Shown piece after piece: positions 8,181 to 17,296 of a stretch of DNA of 64,000 nt. The notes below the pieces were generated by a model, which saw only the letters and a program-made list of their open reading frames with translations, made no database searches and was not told where the DNA came from. The stretch spans positions 2,212,648 to 2,276,647 of the forward strand of contig NZ_MPPL01000001.1 of NCBI RefSeq assembly GCF_001911425.1. The letters are read 5' to 3'. Numbering within the stretch: position 1 is the stretch's first letter; the number at the start of each line of letters is the position of its first letter. Origin of the DNA: Mucilaginibacter polytrichastri (GTDB taxonomy: Bacteria > Bacteroidota > Bacteroidia > Sphingobacteriales > Sphingobacteriaceae). Both the position numbers and the translations under genes were made by a program.

Positions 8181-8999
8181 TTACAATCCAAACCCAAACT
8201 TCTCCTCTATCCCCAAACCAAATAAAGCAAAATCATACTTCACCGGATCTAATGGGTCGAAACTTCGGAGATGTTCAGTCAGTTCAACTGCGGTTTGCCA
8301 GTCAGTTTGTTTGCGGGTAATGAGTTTGAGGTTGCGAGCAACACGGTCTACATGCAGGTCGCAAGGCATGATAAGATCAGCGGGGTTTAACCTATTCCAG
8401 ATTCCAAAGTCGACACCGCAATCATCTTTACGCACCATCCAGCGCAGAAACATATTCAAGCGTTTGCAGGTTGATTTTTGCGAGGGCGATGAGATATGTT
8501 TTTTGGTTCGATGCGGATAATCGGGTAAAGAAAAGAAGTATCTGCGAAATTGATTAAGGGCAGATTCGACGCTTAGCCTGTCATTCGAAGAAGATTCTTC
8601 GCTAGCGCTCTGAATGACAAATTTAGATTGTGGCAAAAACGCATCTTCCAAACTATCAAAATGCTCATAATGCCACCTGAAAAAGCTAATAAAGCATAAC
8701 GTATCCACATCATTAAACGTGCGGTGCTTAAATTGAAGTAGCTTTTTAAGGTCGGGCTCCTGATGGTTCATGATGAAATCGTAGGGAGCGCCGTCCATCA
8801 GGGTGATCAGCTGGCGACACTTATTGATAATGGTAATCCGCTGCCCCCAGGCCAATATGGACGCCCAAAAGCCCATAATCTCAATGTCCTGTTTCAGCGT
8901 AAAGCTGTGCGGTATAACAATCGGATCGTTGGTTATAAAATCCGGGCGGTTATACTGGGCAACTTTAGCATCGAGAAAAGCTTTGACGTCTGTAACCAT
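8181..8999 (-). CDS. TIGR02757 (DUF2400) family protein
   Basis: 272 residues from ATG 8999. Family signatures are visible: FWASILAWGQR near residue 45, FFRWHYEHF near 107, and the C-terminal block with STCKRLNMFLRWMVRKDD, DLIMPCDLHVDRVAR and FDPLDPVKYDFALFGLG. The family is widespread in Bacteroidota and structurally related to helix-hairpin-helix DNA glycosylases; its function is not established. Odd feature: residues ~127-141 (FVIQSASEESSSNDR) are encoded by a palindromic repeat element at 8579-8619 that sits in frame. Confidence 0.88.
   Translation of the reverse strand: MVTDVKAFLDAKVAQYNRPDFITNDPIVIPHSFTLKQDIEIMGFWASILAWGQRITIINKCRQLITLMDGAPYDFIMNHQEPDLKKLLQFKHRTFNDVDTLCFISFFRWHYEHFDSLEDAFLPQSKFVIQSASEESSSNDRLSVESALNQFRRYFFSLPDYPHRTKKHISSPSQKSTCKRLNMFLRWMVRKDDCGVDFGIWNRLNPADLIMPCDLHVDRVARNLKLITRKQTDWQTAVELTEHLRSFDPLDPVKYDFALFGLGIEEKFGFGL
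8579..8619. repeat. REP-like palindromic element inside a coding sequence
   Basis: 41 bp bounded by TGTCATTC and GAATGACA, with an inner AAGAAGATTCTT dyad. It resembles the dispersed GTCATTC-type palindromes found between genes in Sphingobacteriaceae. Here it interrupts the TIGR02757 gene in frame and adds about 14 residues to a loop. Confidence 0.6.
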
Positions 9000-9005
9000 A
9001 TAATT

Positions 9006-9100
9006 AGAATCAAGAACCAAGAGCCAAGAATCAAGACATTAGTAAAGCTTGATCAATAAGTGTCAAGTTCTTGTCTCTTGTTTCCCGGCTCTTGTTTCTG
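9006..9100. repeat. Imperfect inverted repeat of CAAGA-rich arms (MITE-like)
   Basis: The left arm at 9006-9038 is built from repeated CAAGA units (AGAATCAAGAACCAAGAGCC...), and the right arm at 9061-9100 carries the complement (TGTCAAGTTCTTGTCTCTTG...). Together they form a ~95-bp imperfect palindrome between TIGR02757 and the PLP enzyme gene. A related fragment (GAATCGAGAATCAAGATCA) occurs at 26885-26903. Confidence 0.5.
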
Positions 9101-9103
9101 CGT

Positions 9104-10243
9104 TTAAGCCAAAGCGTTTTTCAAATCTTCTAAAAGATCTTCAACATCTTCTACCCCTACGCTAAGACGCAAAAGGCTATCAACCACACCTACTTTTTCG
9201 CGTACTTCTTTGGGTATCGAACCGTGGGTCATGGTAGCGGGGTGATTGATCAGTGATTCTACACCACCTAATGATTCAGCTAATGTGAATACTTTAAAGT
9301 TAGATGCAATGCGAAATGTTTCCTGCAGATCGGCTCCCTTAAGCGTGATCGAGATCATACCACCGAAATCGCGCATTTGCTTTTTGGCAACTTCATGGTT
9401 AGGATGATCGGTAAAGCCTGGCCAGTAAATTTTGTCGACCTTTGGATGGGTCTTCAAAAACTCGGCAACCAGTCTGCCGTTTTCGCAATGGGCTTTCATG
9501 CGCAGGTGCAGTGTTTTAATACCACGTAAGGCCAGAAAGCTATCCATAGGCCCTGGTGTAGCACCACAAGAGTTATAGATAAACCACAGGCGTTTATACA
9601 AGTCCTCATCGTTCATCATCAGTGCTCCCATCACCACATCCGAGTGTCCGCTGATGTATTTGGTTACCGAATGCATAACTACATCGGCACCCAGATCAAT
9701 CGGGTTTTGCAAATATGGCGAAGCAAACGTATTATCAACTACAAAAAGCAGATTTTTGGCTTTGGTAATTTTACCGATGGCCTCAATATCAACAATTTGC
9801 ATGGTTGGGTTGGTTGGGGTTTCTACCCAAACCAGTTTGGTATTTTCGTTAACATATTGGCTGATGATCTGCGGGTCAGACAAGTCCAAAAAATGGAACT
9901 TGATGCCATAGTTCGCAAAAATCTTGGTGAAGATCCGGTACGAACCACCGTACAGGTCGTTACCGGTAATTACTTCATCGCCGGGTTGTAATAGCTTCAT
10001 TACCGCATCAGTAGCACCCATTCCGCTAGAGAAAGCCAAGCCAAACTTTGCATTTTCCAAAGCAGCCAGGCAATCTTCCAGAGCTTTACGGGTTGGGTTG
10101 GTACCGCGCGAATATTCGTAACCTTGGTTATCGCCCGGGGCTTTTTGCCAATAGGTTGAGGTTTGATATATCGGCGTCATAACTGCGCCGGTTGATGGAT
10201 CGGGCTCCTGCCCTGCATGTATTGCTTTTGTTCCGAATTTCAT
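9104..10243 (-). CDS. Cystathionine gamma-synthase / gamma-lyase type PLP enzyme
   Basis: 379 residues. It has the Cys/Met-metabolism PLP fold: FSSGMGA and YGGSYR phosphate and cofactor contacts, VVDNTFASPYLQNP with the pyridine-binding Asp near 170, and the Schiff-base Lys195 in HSVTKYISGHSD. The C-terminal SLGGVESLINHPATMTH block and a final LLRLSVGVEDVEDL are also family hallmarks. It moves or removes the gamma substituent of homoserine esters or cystathionine. Synthase and lyase activities cannot be separated from sequence alone. Confidence 0.92.
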   Translation of the reverse strand: MKFGTKAIHAGQEPDPSTGAVMTPIYQTSTYWQKAPGDNQGYEYSRGTNPTRKALEDCLAALENAKFGLAFSSGMGATDAVMKLLQPGDEVITGNDLYGGSYRIFTKIFANYGIKFHFLDLSDPQIISQYVNENTKLVWVETPTNPTMQIVDIEAIGKITKAKNLLFVVDNTFASPYLQNPIDLGADVVMHSVTKYISGHSDVVMGALMMNDEDLYKRLWFIYNSCGATPGPMDSFLALRGIKTLHLRMKAHCENGRLVAEFLKTHPKVDKIYWPGFTDHPNHEVAKKQMRDFGGMISITLKGADLQETFRIASNFKVFTLAESLGGVESLINHPATMTHGSIPKEVREKVGVVDSLLRLSVGVEDVEDLLEDLKNALA

Positions 10244-10252
10244 TTGTAGTGA

Positions 10253-10306
10253 GCCCCCCGCCCCCTAAAGGGGGAGCATAAAAATTAATCCTTTTAGGGA
10301 AAGGAT
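10253..10306. repeat. Two short hairpins between genes (CCCCCTAAAGGGGG and ATCCTTT...AAAGGAT)
   Basis: CCCCCTAAAGGGGG at 10261-10274, followed by ATCCTTT-tagggA-AAGGAT at ~10288-10306. They lie upstream of the PLP enzyme start and downstream of the 165-residue ORF (minus strand), and the second could serve as its terminator. A sister hairpin occurs on the other side of that ORF. Confidence 0.55.
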
Positions 10307-10324
10307 ATTAGTACTTGTACCTAA

Positions 10325-10822
10325 CTATTCTACAACAATAATATTATCCAATAAAAGCTCAAGACCATTTTTCAAAATATCGCTTAGAATATTAATCTCT
10401 GCTTCAATAAAAACCGGATTTGGGTCTACTGCAATAAATATTCCACTACCATCAAATAGTTTATCATAGATCCCATTCCTAAGATCTTCTTTTATATCTC
10501 CTGTAAATTCTACTTTAACGGATTCCGATACGTCGGTACACAAATTCCAGAAATTCAGGAAATCAGCACAATCAAAATTGTCAGATGATTTAAGTACCCA
10601 TTGTTGTATTTTATGGATTGCATAAAAGGTAACATCATCAAAAACGTGCATGTTATTTGCTTTCGCATACTTTAACATCTTTGTTTTGTTTTCGAAAGCT
10701 ATAACCTTAAAACTGTCATTAACCACTACACCATCAACTTCGCCAGAAATCCAAATGATAAATAATTTCCTGAACTTAAAATCCAGACAAATTATATAAT
10801 AGTTATTACGAGCTAAATGCAT
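10325..10822 (-). CDS. Hypothetical protein, 165 residues
   Basis: No family recognised. The protein is soluble and acidic (many Asp/Glu near residues 100-165), with a hydrophobic N-terminal strand pair (YYIICLDFKFRKLFIIWISGE) and no signal peptide. The C-terminal half reads like alternating helices and strands (NILSDILKNGLELLLDNIIVVE). It lies alone between a PLP enzyme gene and proS, bracketed by CCCCTAAAGGGG-type hairpins. Its AT content appears higher than its neighbours, which hints at acquisition, but this was judged by eye only. Confidence 0.6.
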   Translation of the reverse strand: MHLARNNYYIICLDFKFRKLFIIWISGEVDGVVVNDSFKVIAFENKTKMLKYAKANNMHVFDDVTFYAIHKIQQWVLKSSDNFDCADFLNFWNLCTDVSESVKVEFTGDIKEDLRNGIYDKLFDGSGIFIAVDPNPVFIEAEINILSDILKNGLELLLDNIIVVE

Positions 10823-10845
10823 GAAGTATTAGTCAAAAATTTACC

Positions 10846-10859
10846 TCCCCTTTAGGGGA
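10846..10859. repeat. Hairpin TCCCCTTTAGGGGA
   Basis: Perfect 14-bp palindrome just beyond the proS stop (minus strand) and upstream of the 165-residue ORF. Same core as the hairpin at 10261-10274. It could end proS transcription or be part of a dispersed repeat family. Confidence 0.5.
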
Positions 10860-10867
10860 AACGGAGG

Positions 10868-12340
10868 CTAATACGCCCGTGCAAACAACACCCTTTGCGT
10901 TGATGGTTTACCGGTTAAAATACATTTACCTGCTTCTAATTTATTGTTCAAAGGTATACAACGGATTGTTGCCTTAGTCTCATCTTTTATTTGTTGCTCT
11001 GTCTCTGGTGTGCCATCCCAGTGTGCTGAAAGAAAACCGGGCTTCTCATCTAATAAACGTTTAAACTCGTCGTAAGTATCTACCTCAACTGTATTTTCGG
11101 TGGTAAATGTTGATGCCTTTTTGAAAATATTTTGCTGAATTTCTTCCAATAGCTTTTCAATGTGCTCGGCCAGGCCTTCCTGTGCTACTGTTTCCTTGGT
11201 ACGGGTATCGCGGCGGGCCAACTCTACTGTAGCATTTTGCATATCACGGCTGCCTATGGCAACGCGCAAGGGTACACCTTTCAGTTCGTACTCTGCAAAT
11301 TTAAAACCTGGGCGTTGCGTATCGCGGTTATCAAACTTTATGGTGATATTCTTTTTCCTTAATTCTGTAGTTAAACCTTTAACGTAAGCAGATATATTTT
11401 CCAGCTCTTCGTCGTGTTTATAGATAGGCACCACCACCACTTGTATTGGTGCCAGCATTGGCGGCAATACTAAACCGGCATCGTCTGAGTGGGACATAAT
11501 AAGCGCGCCCATTAAACGGGTTGATACCCCCCATGAAGTAGCCCAAACATAATCAAGCTTGTTCTCTTTGTCAGAGAATTTTACATCAAATGCCTTGGCA
11601 AAATTCTGCCCCAAAAAGTGTGAGGTACCTGCTTGCAAGGCTTTACCATCTTGCATCAAGGCTTCAATACAATAGGTATCTAAGGCACCTGCGAAACGCT
11701 CGTTAGGTGTTTTACGGCCTTTTACTACCGGTACAGCCATCCAGTTTTCAACAAAGTCTGCATAAACATCCAGCATTAGTTCTGCTTCTGCTATGGCTTC
11801 CTGTTGTGTGGCATGCGCGGTATGGCCTTCCTGCCATAAAAACTCGGTGGTACGTAAAAATAAACGGGTACGCATTTCCCAACGCACAACGTTAGCCCAT
11901 TGGTTAATTAACAAAGGCAAATCGCGGTACGATTGGATCCAGCCTTTGTAGGTATGCCAGATAATGGTTTCAGACGTTGGCCTAACAATTAATTCCTCTT
12001 CCAATTTAGCGTCCTCGTCAACAATAATATTGCCGTTTCCATCGTTTTTTAAACGATAGTGCGTTACAACCGCACATTCTTTGGCAAAACCATCTACGTG
12101 GCTTGCTTCTTTTGAAAAGAAAGATTTTGGTATAAACAGCGGAAAGTAAGCGTTACTGTGCCCGGTTTCTTTAAACATTTTATCAAGCACGGCCTGTATT
12201 TTTTCCCATATCGAGTAACCGTATGGTTTAATGATCATACAGCCCCTTACCGGAGAATATTCGGCTAAATCTGCTTTAATTACCAAATCGTTAAACCATT
12301 GTGAATAATCTTCGTCTTTACTGATGATACCTTTGCTCAT
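10868..12340 (-). CDS. proS: Prolyl-tRNA synthetase, archaeal/eukaryote-like (type 3)
   Basis: 490 residues, the usual size for the ProS form without an editing insertion. Class II motifs are visible: motif 2 with [25 protein letters not shown], motif 3 with [17 protein letters not shown], and RPTSETIIW. The anticodon-binding domain follows ([12 protein letters not shown]...), then a C-terminal zinc-ribbon-like domain. It charges tRNA-Pro with proline in the cytoplasm. It is transcribed alone, divergent from the lipoprotein gene at 12444. Confidence 0.97.
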   Translation of the reverse strand: MSKGIISKDEDYSQWFNDLVIKADLAEYSPVRGCMIIKPYGYSIWEKIQAVLDKMFKETGHSNAYFPLFIPKSFFSKEASHVDGFAKECAVVTHYRLKNDGNGNIIVDEDAKLEEELIVRPTSETIIWHTYKGWIQSYRDLPLLINQWANVVRWEMRTRLFLRTTEFLWQEGHTAHATQQEAIAEAELMLDVYADFVENWMAVPVVKGRKTPNERFAGALDTYCIEALMQDGKALQAGTSHFLGQNFAKAFDVKFSDKENKLDYVWATSWGVSTRLMGALIMSHSDDAGLVLPPMLAPIQVVVVPIYKHDEELENISAYVKGLTTELRKKNITIKFDNRDTQRPGFKFAEYELKGVPLRVAIGSRDMQNATVELARRDTRTKETVAQEGLAEHIEKLLEEIQQNIFKKASTFTTENTVEVDTYDEFKRLLDEKPGFLSAHWDGTPETEQQIKDETKATIRCIPLNNKLEAGKCILTGKPSTQRVLFARAY

Positions 12341-12443
12341 GATGTATATTTGTGGAATGGATTTTGACTAATGAATTACGTATTATTGCTGCCAAATTTA
12401 TAAATTTAAACTTTACTAGAACCGTATTTTAAACTTCTACATA

Positions 12444-13337
12444 ATGAATCGCAATATAATAACAGGGGTAATGCTGATGGGGGTATTGGCATTTGCTTCA
12501 TGCTCAACACAGAAACTCGCATCTAATCAGCATGTTGACGATGATGTATACTACACTAAGGCTAAGGCCGGCGACCAGGTTGACGTGCCAATTACATACA
12601 ATCAAAATGTTTACGCCAACCCACAAGATCAATCCGGAACTTACAGCGACGACGATTATTACTACTACGATAGCTATGCATCGCGCATAAATCGCTTCGG
12701 TTACAACTCACCTTTTAGCTATTACGACGATTATTATTACGATTATGCCTCTACTCCTACTAACGGATATGGCGGTTATGATTTAAATTCTTACGCTTAC
12801 GGTGGTTATGGCATAGGCTTAGGTATCGGCTTTGGCTATGGCGGCTATTATGGTTATTCGCCATTTGGCATAGGCTATGGCGGCGGCTACCCTTACTGGG
12901 GTATTTACTCTGCCTATGGCTACGGTTACGGCGGTTATTATGGCGGCGGCTACTACGGTGGTGGCTGGGGTTATGGCGGCGGTGGTTACGGTGGTGGCAG
13001 AGGGCGTCCATATCGCGGTTCTGGAATTGCTGGCGGTTCTTCTTATGCCAACAATTCAGGCCGTAGTCTTGGCTACAGAGGTGCTTATCCAAATACCAAT
13101 TACTATCCTGGCCGTAATGTAAATTCATCAGGTCAACGTATTGGCACTAATGGTTATGGCAGATATGGCAATTATAGTGGCGGCCGCACTGGTCAGGCTC
13201 GCCCGCAAAGAACAGATAATCCAAATTACAATAATCAGCCTACCCGTACAACCAACTCTATGCCAAGCAATTCAGGCATGAACAGCGGAGGAAATAGCGG
13301 CGGCAGCAGAGGTGGCGGCCGTCCGTCAAGACCATAA
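12444..13337 (+). CDS. Tyr/Gly-rich lipoprotein, probable outer-membrane-associated
   Basis: 297 residues. The lipobox LAFASC puts the acylated Cys near residue 20. The remainder is low-complexity: a DDDYYYYDS region, then ~100 residues of GYGG/GYYGG repeats, and a tail rich in Gly, Asn, Arg and Ser. No enzyme motif. Composition suggests a disordered or fibre-like surface protein. The stop is 27 bases before a FadL-like barrel gene on the same strand, so the two are probably cotranscribed. Confidence 0.7.
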   Translation: MNRNIITGVMLMGVLAFASCSTQKLASNQHVDDDVYYTKAKAGDQVDVPITYNQNVYANPQDQSGTYSDDDYYYYDSYASRINRFGYNSPFSYYDDYYYDYASTPTNGYGGYDLNSYAYGGYGIGLGIGFGYGGYYGYSPFGIGYGGGYPYWGIYSAYGYGYGGYYGGGYYGGGWGYGGGGYGGGRGRPYRGSGIAGGSSYANNSGRSLGYRGAYPNTNYYPGRNVNSSGQRIGTNGYGRYGNYSGGRTGQARPQRTDNPNYNNQPTRTTNSMPSNSGMNSGGNSGGSRGGGRPSRP

Positions 13338-13364
13338 ATATCTTATCCATCGCAATAACATCGT

Positions 13365-14822
13365 ATGAAAAATAAATATCTATTACTGCTAATAGCTACA
13401 GTAGCTATTACGAAGACAAGTTTTGCCCAATACTCGCAAGATGCAATTCGGTTCTCCGGCGGTACAACCGGATCTACATCGCGCATTAAAGCTATCGGTA
13501 ATGCACAAACTGCCGTAGGCGGAGATTTAAGTAACATTAGTGGTAACCCTGCGGGTTTAGGCTACTTTACGCATTCGGAAATGAGTATTACGCCCGAGTT
13601 TAACAATGCTAAAGTTAGCTCATCTTACATGGGCCAAAGTAACTCAGACTCGCACAATCAGGGTAACTTAAATAATGCCTCTATCGTTTTTTACAGCCGT
13701 TTAAATACTCCTAAAGGTCAGGATAAAACAAAAGGATGGTTGAGTTTAAACTTTGGTGCTTCATACAACCGCACCAATGATTTTTATCAAAATACCTATT
13801 ACTCTGGCGTTAACAAAAACAGTTCAGTTGCAGATTATTATGCAAACCTGGCTAATAACGATGTAGCAAATAATTATACACTTGATGGTTATTTAGAGGG
13901 ATGGGCTTATCGCCAAAAATTGATCAATAATAACGCCAATGCAAATGTTTACGAACCAAGTACAACATTAGGCGGTACGCAAGCTAACCGTATAAACAGT
14001 ACAGGGGGGCAAACTCAGTTTAACCTTTCAATGGGTGCTAATTACAGCAACAAACTGTATTTGGGTTTTGGAATTGGCATAACAGATATCAGATATAATA
14101 CAACATCTGTATTTACTGAAGACAATACAGAGTATGTTAATGTGAAACAAGATTATGTATCTAATTACGTACGCGACCAAGTTACAAGAGGTACAGGTTT
14201 TAATGCAACTTTTGGTTTAATTTATAAACCTGTTGAAATTGTGCGTTTAGGTGCTAGTATTACAACACCTACCTGGTATAATATTGATGACAATAGTTCG
14301 GAAGGGTTAAATACTACATATAGTGGTGGTAGCCGTTACAGTGATGGCGACTCTTATCCTGCCAGTTACAATTTAAGAACCCCGCTTAAAGTATCAGGCG
14401 GCGCGGCAGTATTTATTGGCCACTTAGGTTTTATTACTGCTGATGTTGATTATCTTGATTATTCAACAGCACATCTTTCGAGCCCGGACTATGATGTAAG
14501 TACAGATAACGGCGATATTAAGAAAAACTATCAATCAACCGTGAATGCCCGTTTTGGTGCTGAGGCACGTTTAACCAGCAATTTCTTTTTACGTGGAGGT
14601 TATGGCTTACAAGGCAGCCCGCTTAAACAAAACGGTACCGATATTAAAACAGCAAGTGGGGGTTTAGGTTACCGGTTTGGTGCCTATTACATAGATGCTA
14701 CTTATAGCCATGTTAAGGGATATAGCACCAATATCCCTTATGATTTAGGCGTTGATAGCCCTATAGCAAGTTTAAAAAATGAATATAATAATGTGTTTTT
14801 AACATTAGGTATGAGGTTCTAA
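13365..14822 (+). CDS. OmpP1/FadL/TodX-like outer-membrane transport protein
   Basis: 485 residues with a signal peptide ending SFAQ. The N-terminal DAIRFSGG...STSRIKAIGNAQTAVGGDLSNISGNPAGL block matches the hatch segment of Bacteroidota FadL-like porins, where NPAGL is conserved. Alternating-polarity beta strands follow to the C-terminal NNVFLTLGMRF with terminal Phe, the barrel insertion signal. Such proteins carry hydrophobic small molecules across the outer membrane. It follows the Tyr/Gly-rich lipoprotein by 27 bases and ends at a strong terminator. Confidence 0.85.
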   Translation: MKNKYLLLLIATVAITKTSFAQYSQDAIRFSGGTTGSTSRIKAIGNAQTAVGGDLSNISGNPAGLGYFTHSEMSITPEFNNAKVSSSYMGQSNSDSHNQGNLNNASIVFYSRLNTPKGQDKTKGWLSLNFGASYNRTNDFYQNTYYSGVNKNSSVADYYANLANNDVANNYTLDGYLEGWAYRQKLINNNANANVYEPSTTLGGTQANRINSTGGQTQFNLSMGANYSNKLYLGFGIGITDIRYNTTSVFTEDNTEYVNVKQDYVSNYVRDQVTRGTGFNATFGLIYKPVEIVRLGASITTPTWYNIDDNSSEGLNTTYSGGSRYSDGDSYPASYNLRTPLKVSGGAAVFIGHLGFITADVDYLDYSTAHLSSPDYDVSTDNGDIKKNYQSTVNARFGAEARLTSNFFLRGGYGLQGSPLKQNGTDIKTASGGLGYRFGAYYIDATYSHVKGYSTNIPYDLGVDSPIASLKNEYNNVFLTLGMRF

Positions 14823-14835
14823 AAATACTTCTTAT

Positions 14836-14880
14836 AAAACAAAGGAGCCCGGGTGCAATGCATCCGGGCTCCTTTGTTTT
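14836..14880. terminator. Bidirectional intrinsic terminator
   Basis: AAAACAAAGGAGCCCGG...CCGGGCTCCTTTGTTTT, a perfect ~17-bp stem with a short loop, placed between the convergent FadL-like and 522-residue lipoprotein genes. Confidence 0.92.
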
Positions 14881-14895
14881 ATAAAGTTGAATTAA

Positions 14896-16464
14896 TTAAA
14901 ATGCTTTTTGAGGCGATACCAGTAAATTTACTACGCCTGTAGTTACATTAAATGTTGTATAATTTTCACCTTCAGTTCCCCTTATCGGTCTTGATAAGCC
15001 TGGCGAATATAGTGGGCCTATTTGAATTTGAGTTATAATTGGCTCACTGAAATCCAGGATGCCTTCTCCTAATACATCTGAGCCTGTAGTTGTTTTATAG
15101 CTATAAGTACTGGTTTTAGTAGAGGTTCCACTGATACCAAATTTGATCCCAATTTTAAAATCCACTCCAAAGTTTGCACTAAGGGTTGTTGTATTAGTTA
15201 CCGTGTTGGTGACCTCACCAGCCGGGTCATATTCCGAAACAACAAATTTCCATGATGTTCCATATTTTTGGAAGTTAAATGGCACCAACCTTATATTAGG
15301 ATTATAAGATTTTGGGTTAAGCCCGCTATATTGATAAGAAGGGCGGCCACTGCCAACAGCTGTATATTGAACATCAAATAAATCTGATGCCTTTACAGAA
15401 AATAATACCTGTAATGGGCTTTCTCCATTCATAAAAATATTTATCCTCATTTCAAGCGCACCATCAGTCCACTGAGGCCCCGAATAAATCTTTGTTAGTT
15501 TCGGATCGTTAGTATCATCTCCAATATTAAGATTTTCGTAATCATAACCATGTACAAAGCTAAAACCTGTAATATACTCATAATAATTGCTTCTAAACTG
15601 GCCAGACGTTATACCATTGGCTGGGTCCAATCCATAATAAATATAATCCCGTTGCCATTCGGCATTAGCTTTATAAGCGCTCACGCTAATCGGGTCAAGT
15701 ATACCGGTCATCTGGTTTTGATTGATAACCTCGTTTATCGATTTCTTATTGGCTTGATCAGATTTGGAATTATCAAACTCGCTGCTAATAAATGAATATT
15801 GATATCCGTTTACGGTGCTATAAGTTTTATTACTATTCGATTCTTTCAAGATTGCATTTGTGACGACATTGTTTTTTGATTCAACACCAGCACCACTCAC
15901 TATTAGCCTTTCATTATTTTTCACCACAATTGTAGGGCCCCCTGGAACAAAACCATATTTAATAATGGATTTTTCTCCTTTAGCATCATAAATTTCTACA
16001 TCAGCATGTTTGGCAGCAGGTTTAATAGCAACAACCGGCACTTCCGAGTTTGCTTTCCAAGTATCAGCAGAAAAATCTGGCAACTCCGGTACATATAGTG
16101 TTAGTAACGGCAAATCATTTATAATTTTATCAAATTCATCTTTTGAAGATGCATATTTAACAACCTTATTATAAACAGATTCATTGTCTGTTAAAACGTC
16201 ATTCTTAATAGCTTGAAAAAGAATGTCATAATCAAAATCAAATTGCTTTTTAGCTTCGGTTTTGATCTTTTCTCTAAGAAGCGGCTCCGATTGTAAAGAC
16301 TTGGCCAAGATCTTACTAAATGCAACTTGCTTGTTGTAGCTCTCTAAACTTGTTAAAGAACTCAATTCTTGTGGTTTTGATTCTAGCTTGTTATCCTTCT
16401 TACATGAAGAAAATACAAAAACTAAAATAATTAAAATTTGTAAAGTAAAGTTTTTTGTTTTCAT
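14896..16464 (-). CDS. Uncharacterised lipoprotein, 522 residues
   Basis: The lipobox FSSC at residues ~18-21 is followed by KKDNK, the positively charged start common in Bacteroidota lipoproteins. Residues ~40-135 are helical. The rest is beta-rich, with a WQRDYIYYGLDP segment, and it ends with a Thr/Ser-rich beta stretch (NTVTNTTTLSANFGVDFKIGIKFG...STKTSTYSYKTTTG) that resembles pore-forming or lectin-like strands. No catalytic motif. It is a single gene with terminator-like hairpins on both sides. Function unknown. Confidence 0.7.
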   Translation of the reverse strand: MKTKNFTLQILIILVFVFSSCKKDNKLESKPQELSSLTSLESYNKQVAFSKILAKSLQSEPLLREKIKTEAKKQFDFDYDILFQAIKNDVLTDNESVYNKVVKYASSKDEFDKIINDLPLLTLYVPELPDFSADTWKANSEVPVVAIKPAAKHADVEIYDAKGEKSIIKYGFVPGGPTIVVKNNERLIVSGAGVESKNNVVTNAILKESNSNKTYSTVNGYQYSFISSEFDNSKSDQANKKSINEVINQNQMTGILDPISVSAYKANAEWQRDYIYYGLDPANGITSGQFRSNYYEYITGFSFVHGYDYENLNIGDDTNDPKLTKIYSGPQWTDGALEMRINIFMNGESPLQVLFSVKASDLFDVQYTAVGSGRPSYQYSGLNPKSYNPNIRLVPFNFQKYGTSWKFVVSEYDPAGEVTNTVTNTTTLSANFGVDFKIGIKFGISGTSTKTSTYSYKTTTGSDVLGEGILDFSEPIITQIQIGPLYSPGLSRPIRGTEGENYTTFNVTTGVVNLLVSPQKAF

Positions 16465-16635
16465 AAAGTTACCAGATAAGTTTTTGGTTAATTATCGGGT
16501 TCAATATAAAACATATATTAGTAAAATATGTCGTAAAAAGAAAAATTATAACCTATAGTCAATTACAGCTATAAAGACGTCTCATTAAATATTTACACAA
16601 CGTAATAAAATAACAAGAAATAGACAGGGGAATAG

Positions 16636-16676
16636 TTTAAGAGAAAATAGACTAGAAAGCCTAATTTTCTCTTAAA
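16636..16676. terminator. Terminator-like hairpin downstream of dps
   Basis: TTTAAGAGAAAAT and ATTTTCTCTTAAA form a perfect 13-bp stem around a ~15-base loop. It lies in the spacer after the dps stop on the minus strand. Confidence 0.6.
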
Positions 16677-16718
16677 GAAAGGGATGATTAGAATAGAAAA
16701 ACTATCGAATACTATTAT

Positions 16719-17198
16719 TTAATCTTCGTTAACAAACGAACGTAGCATCCAGGTGTTTTTCTCTTTAAACTGCATAAAGCGATTAACCATATCGTTGGTA
16801 CCATCGTCGCCTGCATCGGCGGTAATATTTAACAGTTCGCGTTCTATCTCAATAAGCACAGCCATATCTTCAATAAGCGCTTTCACCATATCGGTATCCA
16901 GCATACCAATGGTATTGATCTCTTTTAATTTTGAAGTGCTGATGTAATCCTGAAACGTGCTGATTGGTGGCTTACCCAAAGCTAAGATTCTTTCGGCCAG
17001 TTCATCAATGGTGGTTAAGGCATCAGTATATAATTCTTCAAACTTAACGTGCAGTGTAAAAAAGCTTTTGCCTTTTACATTCCAGTGGCAGCCTCTTAAT
17101 TTTTGATAGTGAATGTGGTAATTGGCCAGGTAATCATTTAAATGATCTACAACCGGGCGTACTTTGCCTTCTTCAAGGCCTATTTCTTTAGCATCCAT
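16719..17198 (-). CDS. dps: Dps family DNA-binding ferritin-like protein
   Basis: 159 residues. The ferroxidase-site signature is present: CHWNVKGKSFFTLHVKFEELYTDALTTIDELAERI, with His, Asp and Glu ligands shared across subunits in the family. The remainder is the expected four-helix bundle (DMVKALIEDMAVLIEIERELL). Dps forms a 12-subunit shell that oxidises and stores iron and protects DNA from peroxide. The DNA-binding N-terminal Lys tail is short here. Confidence 0.95.
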   Translation of the reverse strand: MDAKEIGLEEGKVRPVVDHLNDYLANYHIHYQKLRGCHWNVKGKSFFTLHVKFEELYTDALTTIDELAERILALGKPPISTFQDYISTSKLKEINTIGMLDTDMVKALIEDMAVLIEIERELLNITADAGDDGTNDMVNRFMQFKEKNTWMLRSFVNED

Positions 17199-17296
17199 AA
17201 GTGATAATTTGTGATTGATGTAACAATGGTTTGTATGTCATTGTTTACAACAAAGCTAATGCATTAAAGGTAATTTTCCATATTTGTAAAATCGAT

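Noticed and set aside
12760..13128. 122-codon minus-strand ORF in the Tyr/Gly-rich lipoprotein
   Set aside because: Shadow of the low-complexity repeat; rich in His/Asn/Arg, as expected from complementary codons.
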